NCBI RefSeq assembly: GCF_000818395.1
Contig: NZ_JWJG01000028.1
Coordinates: 1,022,726-1,086,725, forward strand
Length of the DNA: 64,000 nt
Direction: 5' to 3'
Origin: Noviherbaspirillum autotrophicum
GTDB lineage: Bacteria; Pseudomonadota; Gammaproteobacteria; Burkholderiales; Burkholderiaceae_D
Every line of letters starts with the position of its first letter. Within the stretch, counting starts at the first letter, position 1. The position numbers and the translations under genes are program-made. The notes beneath the pieces are model-generated. The model did no database searches, was not told where the DNA came from, and saw only the letters and a program-made list of their open reading frames with translations. Shown here one piece after another: positions 15,833 through 24,609 of this stretch.

Positions 15833-17203
15833 TCAAGGAGTTGCAAGCGACATGCCTCCCAGTCGCTCGAGGACGTTGCGGGTGATCCTGTCCACCCGCA
15901 TGTCCTGTCCGCTGGCAAGCACTTGCGCCCAGTCCGTCGTGCCGGCATTAAACACCGTGCCGTTGCGCGTGAACGTGCCCATGGTCGCTGCATGAATGCC
16001 GGCGCCGGCGCCATGTGTTTCGCGCGGCGGGCGCTCCTGCCAATCGCCGTCGAGCAAAGCCGCCGCCAGGAGCTGCAAGCCCGGTGGCGTGCCGCAGCGC
16101 CCGGCATCCGGGGCAAGGGTTGCAAGTCCGCTTGCCTGGTCGAAGCTGTCCAGCGGCGCGCCGTCGCACTCGTAGCCGACCAGCGGCGGACAGGTGTCGG
16201 CGCCAAACGCCTCGCCGCGCCGCAGCCCGGTGCCGGCAAATGCCCAGTGCTGCGGCTCCTGCACCACATACCCGCCGGTGCGGCGCGCACCGTCCCACCA
16301 GCCGCCGCCATGACGGTAGCTCGCACCGGTCAGCGCATCCTCCGGGCGGCCCGCGCCGCTGGCCGGCCACCAGTGGTCGAAGGCGCCCCGCGGCCCGCCC
16401 TGGTGGCAGACGATCGCGCTTGCGTTGTCCACCACATGAATGCGCCACCAGCAGAGGTTCGCGCCGAAGAAGGCCACGTTGCCGCCGCCCGACACGAAGG
16501 CTTCCACCCGGTCGCGCATGGCCTCGCTCCAGTATTCGTCATGTCCCACGCTCAGCAGCAGGCGATAGCGGCTGCACAGCGCCGGATCGTCATGGAGGTC
16601 GAGGTCGGTGCAAAAGTCGGGCGTGCATCCATGGCGCGCCAGCCAGCCGATGAAGCGCGCATCCCAGTGCGCGAAGGTCTGGCGCGGCGAACTCGGGTCG
16701 TAATGATCGAGCGCGCCCCAGGTATTGCCGCCGATGCCGCCGCCGGGACGGTGCAGCGAGACGCGTGCGCCCGGCGGGTCGAGCGAGCGCGGCGGATTGA
16801 CGTAGAAGCAGCCGCCGCCGGTGCAGTTGTAGGCGTGGTAGGTAGCCAGCGGAAGCTTATAGAGAATCGGGCTGCGCCCCTGGCCGCGCACGACGAACAG
16901 CGCGGCCGCGGTGGTGGCGGCCAGATGGAACGCCGCTCCGCCCGGCTCCTCCAGGTGCGCCAGATACACCGCCGAAGGCCAGTCGTGCGGAATGGCGAAC
17001 TCGTACGCCGGCCACTGCCAGTCGTCGGCGGCCCCGCCAGGCTCGGCAAACTGTCCGGCCAGCCAGCGCGTCTCGTGCACCGGTTGCAAGCCATCTCCCC
17101 AGCGGTAGAACACCACGCGAAAGCGCGTGGCATCGGTCGACACATGCAGCACCAGATGTTCGCCCGGCGCGACGCCGGCGCGTGCGGGATAACCGCGGAT
17201 CAT
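15833..17203 (-). CDS. N,N-dimethylformamidase beta-subunit-like protein
   Basis: A 456-aa protein resembling the C-terminal domain of the large subunit of N,N-dimethylformamidase. Landmarks are LPLATYHAYNCTGGG, the tandem WDARFIGWLARHG, LLLSVGHDEYWS, VAFFGANLCWWRIH and the final MGTFTRNGTVFNAGTTDW. The small DMFase subunit is not nearby, so a DMF-degrading role is unlikely; many relatives sit in envelope-glycan or natural-product loci. An AGGGAGG ribosome-binding site supports the ATG at 17203. It is the last gene of a run with a carbamoyltransferase and a glycosyltransferase. Confidence 0.85.
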   Translation of the reverse strand: MIRGYPARAGVAPGEHLVLHVSTDATRFRVVFYRWGDGLQPVHETRWLAGQFAEPGGAADDWQWPAYEFAIPHDWPSAVYLAHLEEPGGAAFHLAATTAAALFVVRGQGRSPILYKLPLATYHAYNCTGGGCFYVNPPRSLDPPGARVSLHRPGGGIGGNTWGALDHYDPSSPRQTFAHWDARFIGWLARHGCTPDFCTDLDLHDDPALCSRYRLLLSVGHDEYWSEAMRDRVEAFVSGGGNVAFFGANLCWWRIHVVDNASAIVCHQGGPRGAFDHWWPASGAGRPEDALTGASYRHGGGWWDGARRTGGYVVQEPQHWAFAGTGLRRGEAFGADTCPPLVGYECDGAPLDSFDQASGLATLAPDAGRCGTPPGLQLLAAALLDGDWQERPPRETHGAGAGIHAATMGTFTRNGTVFNAGTTDWAQVLASGQDMRVDRITRNVLERLGGMSLATP

Positions 17204-17268
17204 CGAAGCCTCCCTGGACAAGATGCGGCAAGGGCCGCCGCCGGCGGCCATCATCGGGACAGGCGGGT

Positions 17269-18960
17269 CTAAGAGACCGGGTCCGGCTCGACGCGTTTTC
17301 GTATCAGGAAGGGCGGCATCGCCAAGGCGTGCATCGGCGTGCGGCGGAACGATTCGAGCGCCTCGGCCGGCGTCTCCACGATCGGCTCTTCCTTGCGGTT
17401 GAACGAGGTGTTGAGCAGGACCGGCACCCCGGTGCGCGCATTGAATTCGATCAGCAGTGCGCGCAGCAGGGGATCGTCGCCCTCGCCCACCGTCTGCAGC
17501 CGTGCGGTGCAGTCGACGTGCGTGACCGCCGGAATGATGTGCGCCGCCTGCGGGCGCACCGGCGCGGCGAACTGCATGAAAGGCGATGGCCGCCGGATGT
17601 CGAAGAATTCCTCGGCACGTTCCAGCAGCACGAAGGGCGCCAACGGCCGGAACCATTCGCGCTCCTTGACCCGGGAGTTGATCCAGTCGCGCATATAGCC
17701 GTGGCGGGGATCGCCCAGGATGCTGCGATGGCCAAGCGCGCGTGGCCCGAATTCGCTGCGCCCCTGGTACAGGGCGACGACCTTGGTGGCGCACAGCAGG
17801 TCGACCATGCGCGTGCACAGCGCGCCGGCATCGTCGATGCGCTCGACGATCAGGTCGTCGGCGCCGCGCAGCGCGGCTTCGATGTCGTCCAGGCGCGGCT
17901 GCGGCCCGAGAAAATCGCTTTCCCAGCGGAAGTCGCAGCGCGTGCCCAGCAGTTCGGTCAGGCCGTAGACGGCGCAGCCAAGCGAAGTGCCGGCGTCGCT
18001 CGGCGCCGGCGGAATGAAGACGCGCCGGAATGGGGTTTCGCGCAGCAGGCGGTCATTGGTCGCGCAATTGAGGCCGGTGCCGCCGGCGAAGCACAGGTTC
18101 TCGGCACCGGTCTGGCGATGCAGCCAGCGCGCCACCTCAAGCACCGCGTCCTCGAACGCGCGCTGGCCGGCCGCAGCCAGGTTGGCGATATCGGCAAAGC
18201 GCGCCGTATCGGCCGTCTGGCCGTCGGCGTAGCGGAAGCGCCCGCGCTCGGCGAGCACTTCGAACCAGCGCGCCGGAATCGTTACCTGCGCGCCGTCGAC
18301 ATCGAGCGGCGGCAAACCGAGCGCATCCGGATTGCCGTAAGACGCCAGGCCCATGACCTTGCCCTCGCTGCCTGCGCCGGAAAAGATCGCCTGCGTCAGC
18401 AGGAAGTAGAACATGCCGAGCCCGACGAGACGCCGCTCGTTGCGGTCCCACAGCTGCTTGCCGACGCACTCCACACGCTGGCGGTCGGCGCGGTAGAAGG
18501 AGGACACTTCGCGCCAGTCGCCAGGCACGCCGGCCGTGCCGCTCCATTGCTCGGTCAGGTCGGACACGGGGCTGCCCTGGCCGTCGATGATCATCACCGC
18601 CGCGTCCTCGAAGGGCGACGGATGGAAAACGCTGTAGACGTGCGCCAGGTGATGCGATATCCGTGCACGGCGGCAGCCGGGAGAAAGCCGCAGCGACTCC
18701 ATCAGTTCCTGCTCGTAGGCGGCCAGGTTGTCGATCTCGCTGTCGGACGAATAGCATTCGACCAGCACATCGATGGCCCCATCCAGGCCGGCCAGCTGCG
18801 GCAGGTACACTTTGCGGAAGTCATCGACCTTGCCCCAATGGTGCTTCTGCCGCGTCAGCCTTTCCTTTTGAATCGCGAACACCACGCGCGATCCCTCCAT
18901 CAGGCACAGGCTGGCATCCTGGGTCCGGTTCACGCCCAGTATTCTCGGTACATCGCTCAT
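17269..18960 (-). CDS. NodU/CmcH/TobZ-family carbamoyltransferase
   Basis: O-carbamoyltransferase of 563 aa that transfers a carbamoyl group from carbamoyl phosphate, through carbamoyl-adenylate, to a hydroxyl of a sugar or other acceptor. The Kae1-like domain carries the metal-binding HHLAH at 103-107, IIDGQGS and CFAGGTGLNCATND. The carbamoyl-phosphate-handling C-terminal domain has QGRSEFGPRALGHRSIL and REWFRPLAPFVL. Length matches NodU. The gene pair with a glycosyltransferase upstream suggests that a glycan or glycolipid is the acceptor. Confidence 0.93.
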   Translation of the reverse strand: MSDVPRILGVNRTQDASLCLMEGSRVVFAIQKERLTRQKHHWGKVDDFRKVYLPQLAGLDGAIDVLVECYSSDSEIDNLAAYEQELMESLRLSPGCRRARISHHLAHVYSVFHPSPFEDAAVMIIDGQGSPVSDLTEQWSGTAGVPGDWREVSSFYRADRQRVECVGKQLWDRNERRLVGLGMFYFLLTQAIFSGAGSEGKVMGLASYGNPDALGLPPLDVDGAQVTIPARWFEVLAERGRFRYADGQTADTARFADIANLAAAGQRAFEDAVLEVARWLHRQTGAENLCFAGGTGLNCATNDRLLRETPFRRVFIPPAPSDAGTSLGCAVYGLTELLGTRCDFRWESDFLGPQPRLDDIEAALRGADDLIVERIDDAGALCTRMVDLLCATKVVALYQGRSEFGPRALGHRSILGDPRHGYMRDWINSRVKEREWFRPLAPFVLLERAEEFFDIRRPSPFMQFAAPVRPQAAHIIPAVTHVDCTARLQTVGEGDDPLLRALLIEFNARTGVPVLLNTSFNRKEEPIVETPAEALESFRRTPMHALAMPPFLIRKRVEPDPVS

Positions 18961-19102
18961 CGTTTTCTCCTATATTGTCCATGCGGTCATTGCAGCGCTT
19001 GCCATGCACCGCCATTGCTGCCTTTGCGCAAACGCCCCGGGCCGCTGGCCGGCGCATGCGGGGCGATCAGCAGTGTCTCGTTCGAATTACCCATGGGTTT
19101 GT

Positions 19103-21064
19103 TCAACCGCTGCGGCGTGGCTGCGCCACCGGCCGCAGCGCATCGTCGGTGGCGGCAACGATCACGCGCCGGAAGAAACGCACCAGTTCCGGCACATGAT
19201 GATCGAACGTAAACTGCGGCCGCTGCTGCCACACGTTCTTCCGCACCGCTGCCACTTGCGCTCGATCGCGCAAGGCCGCGCCGAGCTGCTCGATGTCATC
19301 GAAGAAAATGCCGGTGCCGAGCTGTCTGCTGAGCGTTTGGCTTGCCACTACTGCCGCGCTGTTGGTGCGCTGGATCATCGGCAGCCCGGCGGCGGCCAGA
19401 GTAGCCATGCGCGCCGGGTAATTCAGGTCATCCCAGTTGGCGCGCCGGATCTCGCCGCCATTCTCGCTGGCGAAGGCATGCAGCCAGCCGGCATCATAGC
19501 GCGAAAACTCGTTCACCCAGTGCGGCTGGTCGACGTTCGCGTGCAGGTGCAGGTGATCGGGCGCGAGCGCGGCCGTCCTGTCGATCCATTCGCGCCACTG
19601 CCCGTGCGTGTAGTCGCCGTAGAAATGCAGGTGGATGTCCTGCCCGGCCAGCGCCGCCACCACCTCCGGGTGCAGGCCGATCGGCCGGCCCGGGACGACG
19701 GTATGGACGGCGCCGTCCGCATCCGACAGCAATGGCGCCGGCTGGCGCTCGAACCAGTCGCGCTTGGGCAGGTCGCCGTCCAGCACGTGCGTCGGCCTGG
19801 CGCGCGACACGCCGGGGATCACGGTGTCGAACCAGTCGCGCATTTCCGGGCTGCAGAAAATCTGGCCGTCGGCATGGCGGTAGAGGTCGATCAGCTGCGG
19901 CCAGGTGCCCCGCTCCAGGCAGATGAACGGCCCTTCCTTGAAATGCCAGACGAATGGAATGCCGCGCGTGGCCATCAGCACTTCATGCGCGAAGGGCACG
20001 GCCTGCCAGTTGAGCAGCGCGTAGATGAGGTCGGGGCGGATGCGCCGGACGGCGCGACGCCAGTCATTCTGCGGCAGGTCTTCGACATGGCCGAACGGCA
20101 CCGGCCCGACCGCGTTGTACCAGTGCGGCTGCGGCGTCCACAAGCCGTACAGCTTGTGACCGGCCTCTTCCAGCGCCAGCACGCGGTCGGCGTTATAGGC
20201 CAGCTCCCCCACCAGCAGGATTTTCAGCCCATCGGCGGCGGGCGCGGAAGCCGGGCGCTCGCGCATGGAGCGGAAGTGATCGATTTCATCGACCGCGTTG
20301 CCGACCGATGAATGAAAGCGCAGCGGCTGCGTCACGCGGTAGTGCCGGCGAAACGGATTGATGCCGCCCGTCGGCTCGCGCATGAGCTTGTGGCGCTGCT
20401 GGGGATGCGCGACCCACTCGCAAGTGACGCAATCGCTGGCGACAAAGCGTCCATGCGCGCGCAGCCGTTGCCAGTACAGCCGGTCGAGGTCGTCCGACTC
20501 CAGCTCGGCACGTTCGACCCAGCGCTCGTCGCGCTGCCGGTGCAGGCACTGCACCAGCTGCAATGGATAACCGGCGATCTGCCCCGGCGCGCTGCGGTTG
20601 TAATGGTGGCGCGCGCCGGAATAGGCCAGGACCGCGTCCGGCGTCTGGTCGAGACAGGCGGTCAGGCTGCGCAGGTGGTCGCGGTAGTAGACGTCGTCGC
20701 TGGGCAGGTAGGCAATGAAGCGTCCCTTGGCCTGGGATAGCCCTTCATTCAAGGCCCTGCCCAGCCCCTGGTTTTCGGCCAGCTTGCAGTAGCGGATGCG
20801 CGGGTCGCTCAGATAGGGCAGCACCGTGTGCGTCGTGTTGTCGCGCGATCCGTCGTCGACGACGATCGCTTCCCAGTCCGGCAGGGATTGCGCCAGCAGA
20901 CTGTCGAGCGCGCGCGCAATGAAGAACGATTGCTCGAAAGTCGGCATCAGCACGCTGACGGACGGCGCGGCCGTGCTGACCAGCGCTGGCGGCTGCGCCG
21001 AAGTCCGGGAGTGCGGCTGCGTGTCGCTTTCGTTGCCCATGTCCAGTTTTCCGCGTGCAATCAT
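19103..21064 (-). CDS. Two-domain glycosyltransferase (GT2 plus GT-B)
   Basis: A 653-aa protein with two catalytic parts. The first, about 35-260, is a GT2 fold: SVSVLMPTFEQSFFIARAL, EAIVVDDGSRDNT and the metal motif PSDD in IAYLPSDDVYY. The second, about 290-630, resembles a GT1/GT4-type transferase: KILLVGELAYNADRVLALEEAGH, FVWHFKEGPF, DGDLPKRDWF, then YPARMATLAAAGLPMIQ. It is first in the run with the carbamoyltransferase and the DMFase-like gene. The longest start at 21064 lacks a ribosome-binding site; the ATG at 21040 is an alternative. Confidence 0.88.
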   Translation of the reverse strand: MIARGKLDMGNESDTQPHSRTSAQPPALVSTAAPSVSVLMPTFEQSFFIARALDSLLAQSLPDWEAIVVDDGSRDNTTHTVLPYLSDPRIRYCKLAENQGLGRALNEGLSQAKGRFIAYLPSDDVYYRDHLRSLTACLDQTPDAVLAYSGARHHYNRSAPGQIAGYPLQLVQCLHRQRDERWVERAELESDDLDRLYWQRLRAHGRFVASDCVTCEWVAHPQQRHKLMREPTGGINPFRRHYRVTQPLRFHSSVGNAVDEIDHFRSMRERPASAPAADGLKILLVGELAYNADRVLALEEAGHKLYGLWTPQPHWYNAVGPVPFGHVEDLPQNDWRRAVRRIRPDLIYALLNWQAVPFAHEVLMATRGIPFVWHFKEGPFICLERGTWPQLIDLYRHADGQIFCSPEMRDWFDTVIPGVSRARPTHVLDGDLPKRDWFERQPAPLLSDADGAVHTVVPGRPIGLHPEVVAALAGQDIHLHFYGDYTHGQWREWIDRTAALAPDHLHLHANVDQPHWVNEFSRYDAGWLHAFASENGGEIRRANWDDLNYPARMATLAAAGLPMIQRTNSAAVVASQTLSRQLGTGIFFDDIEQLGAALRDRAQVAAVRKNVWQQRPQFTFDHHVPELVRFFRRVIVAATDDALRPVAQPRRSG

Positions 21065-21209
21065 TTATCGACATACGGCGCTTCGACGTGCAAATTATGT
21101 GCCTTGATCTGTGAACTTGAGCAGCGGCAAACGGTTCATCGTACTGTCATAAACGCACCGCAGAATACGATCAGCCAATCGGGATGGTTATTCGGCGCGG
21201 AGGCATGGG

Positions 21210-21467
21210 ATGGAGATCACCGATGAAATGTTGCAAGCGGCAGTCAGGAAAGCGGTCGAGGCAGGTTTATTACCCCGAAATGCATGCCGCGACGATGTGA
21301 TCGCCAGCAAGGAAATCATGCGTCCAATCGTGCAAGCGATTTTGGCGGCCAATCCGCACGAAATTTGTCGCAGCGGCACACCTTCCCTGGTGCACAATCG
21401 TGCCAATTCATCTTTTCCCACCAGGCAGGATGTGAAGCATGCAATTTCTTCCTATGCATACGGCTGA
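21210..21467 (+). CDS. Small hypothetical protein
   Basis: An 85-aa ORF with GGAGGCATGGG just before the ATG. The first half is helical (MEITDEMLQAAVRKAVEAG), the second is polar with one Cys pair spaced far apart. No family recognised, no signal peptide. It stands alone 167 bp before the hybrid kinase gene. Confidence 0.5.
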   Translation: MEITDEMLQAAVRKAVEAGLLPRNACRDDVIASKEIMRPIVQAILAANPHEICRSGTPSLVHNRANSSFPTRQDVKHAISSYAYG

Positions 21468-21633
21468 AGTTTTTTCCAACGCTTTACGCCGGCCTGCAAC
21501 ACCATCCCGCCGCAATTGGCCAGCGTTTAACCCATATCAAACCTGCCGCCTTGCGGGGTAGTTCACACGCGCCAAGTCTGCGTACGCTGTGGGGATTCCG
21601 GTTTTCGGAGATGTGCGATTTACGTGAGTTCCT

Positions 21634-23469
21634 ATGTTTAACCCGAAAGCCGCCAGCGATCGCGCGACGGGCATCGCGGTCATGGCCGAGCGCATTGCGC
21701 TGTGGCAGTCAGGCGTTTTACACCAGCAAGTAATATATGCGGCCTGCCTGCATGTGCTTGCCGCCGTCGTCCTGTTCGCGCTGCTCCGGCCACAGCCGTT
21801 GGCGCCGGCCGCCCTGCACGAGTTCGCGTTCGCCGCCGGCGTATGGGCTGCCGGCACCGCCGGCTGCTATGGCTTTAGCGCTGCGCGCTTTGCCGACAAG
21901 CATCCGGCCCGTGCACCGGGATGGTTTTGCACGGCGGTTTCGCTGTGGGCGCTGGCATGGGCGGCCGCCTTCTGGCAATTGCTGCCGCTTGTGCCGGGCG
22001 AAGCGCTGCTGGCCATCATCCTGCTGCTGGCGGCGGGCACCGCGCTGGCGCTGGCCGCCAGTTTCGCGGCGATGGCGTGCTTCACCCTGTTCCTGCTGCT
22101 GCCGTTCGCCGCGCATCTGCTGACCGGCGACATCCGTTCCGGGCTGTCGCTCGGCCTCGTCGTGCTCGCCCTGCTGCCCTTGTACCTCGCACTGTGCCGG
22201 CGCCTGAACCAGATCGTGCTGGAGAATTGCCGCCTGCGCATCGAGAGCGAACAGACGTCCGCGCAGCTACGTGAAACAGCCGGGGCCGAAGCGGTCCTGC
22301 GCGAGCGCACCGAGCAGGCATTGCGCGTGGCAGAACAGGCCTGCGCCGACAAGACGCGCTTTCTTGCAGCGGCCAGCCACGACCTGCGCCAGCCGGTGCA
22401 TGCGATCAGCCTGTTCGTCGCCGCCCTCAAGCTTGAAAACTTCGACACCCGCGCCAAGTACCTGGTCGACCGGCTGGACCGCTCGCTGGCCGGCCTGGAC
22501 GAACTGTTCAACCGCCTGCTCGACATCTCGCGCATCGACGCCGGCGTCATCACCCCGTCGGTTCGCGTGTTCGAAGCCCATCCGATCGGGCAGACGCTGG
22601 AGACGCGCTTCGCACCGCTGGCGGCCAGCAAGTCCCTGCGCTTTCATGTGCATTGCCCGAAGGGGCTGTTCCTGCACACCGACGCCGAACTGCTGATCGA
22701 GCTGATCATGAACCTGCTGTCGAACGCGTTTCGCTATACGGAGCGCGGCGGCGTGCTGCTGGCGTTTCGTGCGCGGCAGGACAAGGTGCTGGTGCAAGTC
22801 TGGGACAGCGGCTGCGGCATCCCGGAAGACCATCTCGACCGCATCTTCGACGAGTTCGTCCAGCTCGGCAATCCGTCGCGCGACCGCAGGAAGGGGCTGG
22901 GCCTGGGGCTGGCCATCGTCAAGCGCCTGTCCGGCATTCTCGGCTGCGTGCTGCGCGTGCGCTCGGTGCCGGGCAAGGGCTCGGTGTTCGAACTGGAGGT
23001 TGCGCGCAGCACCGACATCACGGCGGCCGACTATGCCGCAACGCAGGGCGAACAGGCCGAACACGACCTCAGCGGCATGCTGGTGCTGGTGGTGGACGAC
23101 GAGATCGATATCCTGGCGGCGATGGAAGCGATCCTGTCGTCCTGGGGCTGCTATGCCATCTTGGCCCGCTCGATCGACGAGGCGCTCAAGTATGTCGACG
23201 CCAGCCTGCGCTATCCCGATGTGCTGATCACCGACCACCGGCTGGGCGACCACAAGACCAGCTTCGACGCGGTCCGGGCGGTGTCGTCGGTGGTGCCTTA
23301 CGAGATACCGGTGATCGTGATTTCGGGCGAAGCGAATTCCGCGCTGGAACGCGAGGTGCAGGACATGGGCTGGCTGTTCATGAACAAGCCGGTCAATGCC
23401 GCCAGCCTCTATCGCGCCCTACAGCAGGCACTGGCCATCGGCAGGAAGGAGTTTCCGCAAGTGGCGTAA
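21634..23469 (+). CDS. Hybrid sensor histidine kinase/response regulator
   Basis: A 611-aa membrane hybrid kinase. Six or so hydrophobic helices fill residues 30-190, without a large periplasmic domain. A coiled linker follows. The HisKA box reads AASHDLRQPVHAISLF, and the HATPase domain has LIMNLLSNAFRYT, VWDSGCGIP and KGLGLGLAIVKRL. A C-terminal receiver (about 485-600) has VVDDE and ITDHRLGD with the phospho-Asp. The HDLRQP variant is typical of a proteobacterial hybrid-kinase group often paired with LuxR-type regulators; the gene encoding such a regulator is convergent 39 bp downstream. Confidence 0.93.
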   Translation: MFNPKAASDRATGIAVMAERIALWQSGVLHQQVIYAACLHVLAAVVLFALLRPQPLAPAALHEFAFAAGVWAAGTAGCYGFSAARFADKHPARAPGWFCTAVSLWALAWAAAFWQLLPLVPGEALLAIILLLAAGTALALAASFAAMACFTLFLLLPFAAHLLTGDIRSGLSLGLVVLALLPLYLALCRRLNQIVLENCRLRIESEQTSAQLRETAGAEAVLRERTEQALRVAEQACADKTRFLAAASHDLRQPVHAISLFVAALKLENFDTRAKYLVDRLDRSLAGLDELFNRLLDISRIDAGVITPSVRVFEAHPIGQTLETRFAPLAASKSLRFHVHCPKGLFLHTDAELLIELIMNLLSNAFRYTERGGVLLAFRARQDKVLVQVWDSGCGIPEDHLDRIFDEFVQLGNPSRDRRKGLGLGLAIVKRLSGILGCVLRVRSVPGKGSVFELEVARSTDITAADYAATQGEQAEHDLSGMLVLVVDDEIDILAAMEAILSSWGCYAILARSIDEALKYVDASLRYPDVLITDHRLGDHKTSFDAVRAVSSVVPYEIPVIVISGEANSALEREVQDMGWLFMNKPVNAASLYRALQQALAIGRKEFPQVA

Positions 23470-23508
23470 TGGCAGGCACGCGGCGACGGGCTGCGCGGCG
23501 TGGCCGCC

Positions 23509-24165
23509 TCAGAGCATCGGCAGCTTGATCCCGTACCTGGCCACCGCGATCAGGGCCTGCGTGCGCGATGCCACTTTCAATTCGCGCAGGATCGCGCTTA
23601 CATGGATCTTGACGGTCGACTCGACGATATTCAGGCGGCGCGCGATGAGCTTGTTGGGCAAGCCCATGATGATCAGGGCCAGCACTTCCTTTTGCCGCTC
23701 GGTCAGCGACCAGGTGCCGGAAGCATCCGCGCTGCCGGCTGCGGCGTGCGGCAGCGCGTCCGTGCCGAGGATGCTTTCCGGCAGATAGACGCGGCCGTCG
23801 AGCAGCGCCTCGATCGCGCTGCGCATGCGTTCCGAGTCAGCCGATTTCGGCACGAACGCCTTGGCGCCGAGTTCGAGCGCCTTGAGCACCGTGTTGCGGT
23901 CCTCTTGCGCAGAAACGACAACGACCGGCATCAGGGCGTGCCGTTCCTTGAACAATTCCAGCGCGACGAAACCCGGCTGATCGGGCAGGTTCAGGTCGAG
24001 AAAGACGAAGTCGATGGCCTCGGCCGCGGCGATCTCCAGCGCCGAGGCGCAGCTGTTGGCCTGCCACAGTTCGGACTGCGGCTGAATCCTTTTGATCATG
24101 ATCGCGATGCCTTCGCGGATCAGCGCATGATCGTCAACAATCAGAATCTTCATTGTCCGCGCCAT
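23509..24165 (-). CDS. LuxR/NarL-family response regulator
   Basis: A 218-aa two-domain regulator. The receiver has IVDDH, FLDLNLPDQPG with the phospho-Asp and VPKSAD with the conserved Lys. The C-terminal DNA-binding domain reads LTERQKEVLALIIMGLPNK and ARRLNIVESTVKIHVSAIL. It is tail-to-tail with the hybrid kinase, its probable partner. The start could be the ATG at 24153, four codons later, which gives the usual MKILIVDDH opening. Confidence 0.93.
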   Translation of the reverse strand: MARTMKILIVDDHALIREGIAIMIKRIQPQSELWQANSCASALEIAAAEAIDFVFLDLNLPDQPGFVALELFKERHALMPVVVVSAQEDRNTVLKALELGAKAFVPKSADSERMRSAIEALLDGRVYLPESILGTDALPHAAAGSADASGTWSLTERQKEVLALIIMGLPNKLIARRLNIVESTVKIHVSAILRELKVASRTQALIAVARYGIKLPML

Positions 24166-24609
24166 CTCACCAGCGTGTTTGCGACAGTCGAGAGCCTACT
24201 CCCAAGGCCATACCGCGTCTTTACTACTTGAGTATGATCGAATCGCCTGTCGTCCTGCGGTATCGTGACCCTGATCTGATCCAGAAGAAATCTTGTATCT
24301 TCATCGTGAAAAATCAGGGCTATCGTGATCAATGACAAGCAATCGTTTCATTGCGCGAACTATCTGTCTGCGGCGCGAGCCCAATAGCCGGAAGAGGCGA
24401 TCCGCATGCGTTTTCCCAACCAAGTCACGATCGGCGCCCTCCCGCGCCCGCCAGAAGTTGCGTCGAGCCAAATTCCTTGCCATGTCGGCCAATCCTCGAC
24501 GTCGCCGGCCCGCCTGCGGCAGCGCGCGCCTCGCGCAATCGGCGCGGCCGCTTCATCCATGCCCATGCGCAAGTCGGCGCATCCGGCCTCAACAAGTCGG
24601 TGAACTCTT
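24166..24609. other. Intergenic region between two divergent genes
   Basis: 444 bp separating the divergent response regulator and the protein kinase genes. It must carry both promoters. CCTGAT near 24270 and ATCAGG near 24314 could pair over a long loop, but I see no strong operator, RNA gene or coding frame with a ribosome-binding site. Confidence 0.4.

Noticed and set aside
15833-17203. Dimethylformamide degradation
   Set aside because: The small DMFase subunit and amine-catabolism genes are missing, and the neighbours are glycan-type enzymes.
15365-17272. A 635-codon plus-strand open frame opposite the DMFase-like gene
   Set aside because: It spans two oppositely directed genes and their gap and has no motif or ribosome-binding site.
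17182-19212. A 676-codon open frame antisense to the carbamoyltransferase gene
   Set aside because: The sense strand encodes a protein with all NodU-family motifs; the antisense product has none.
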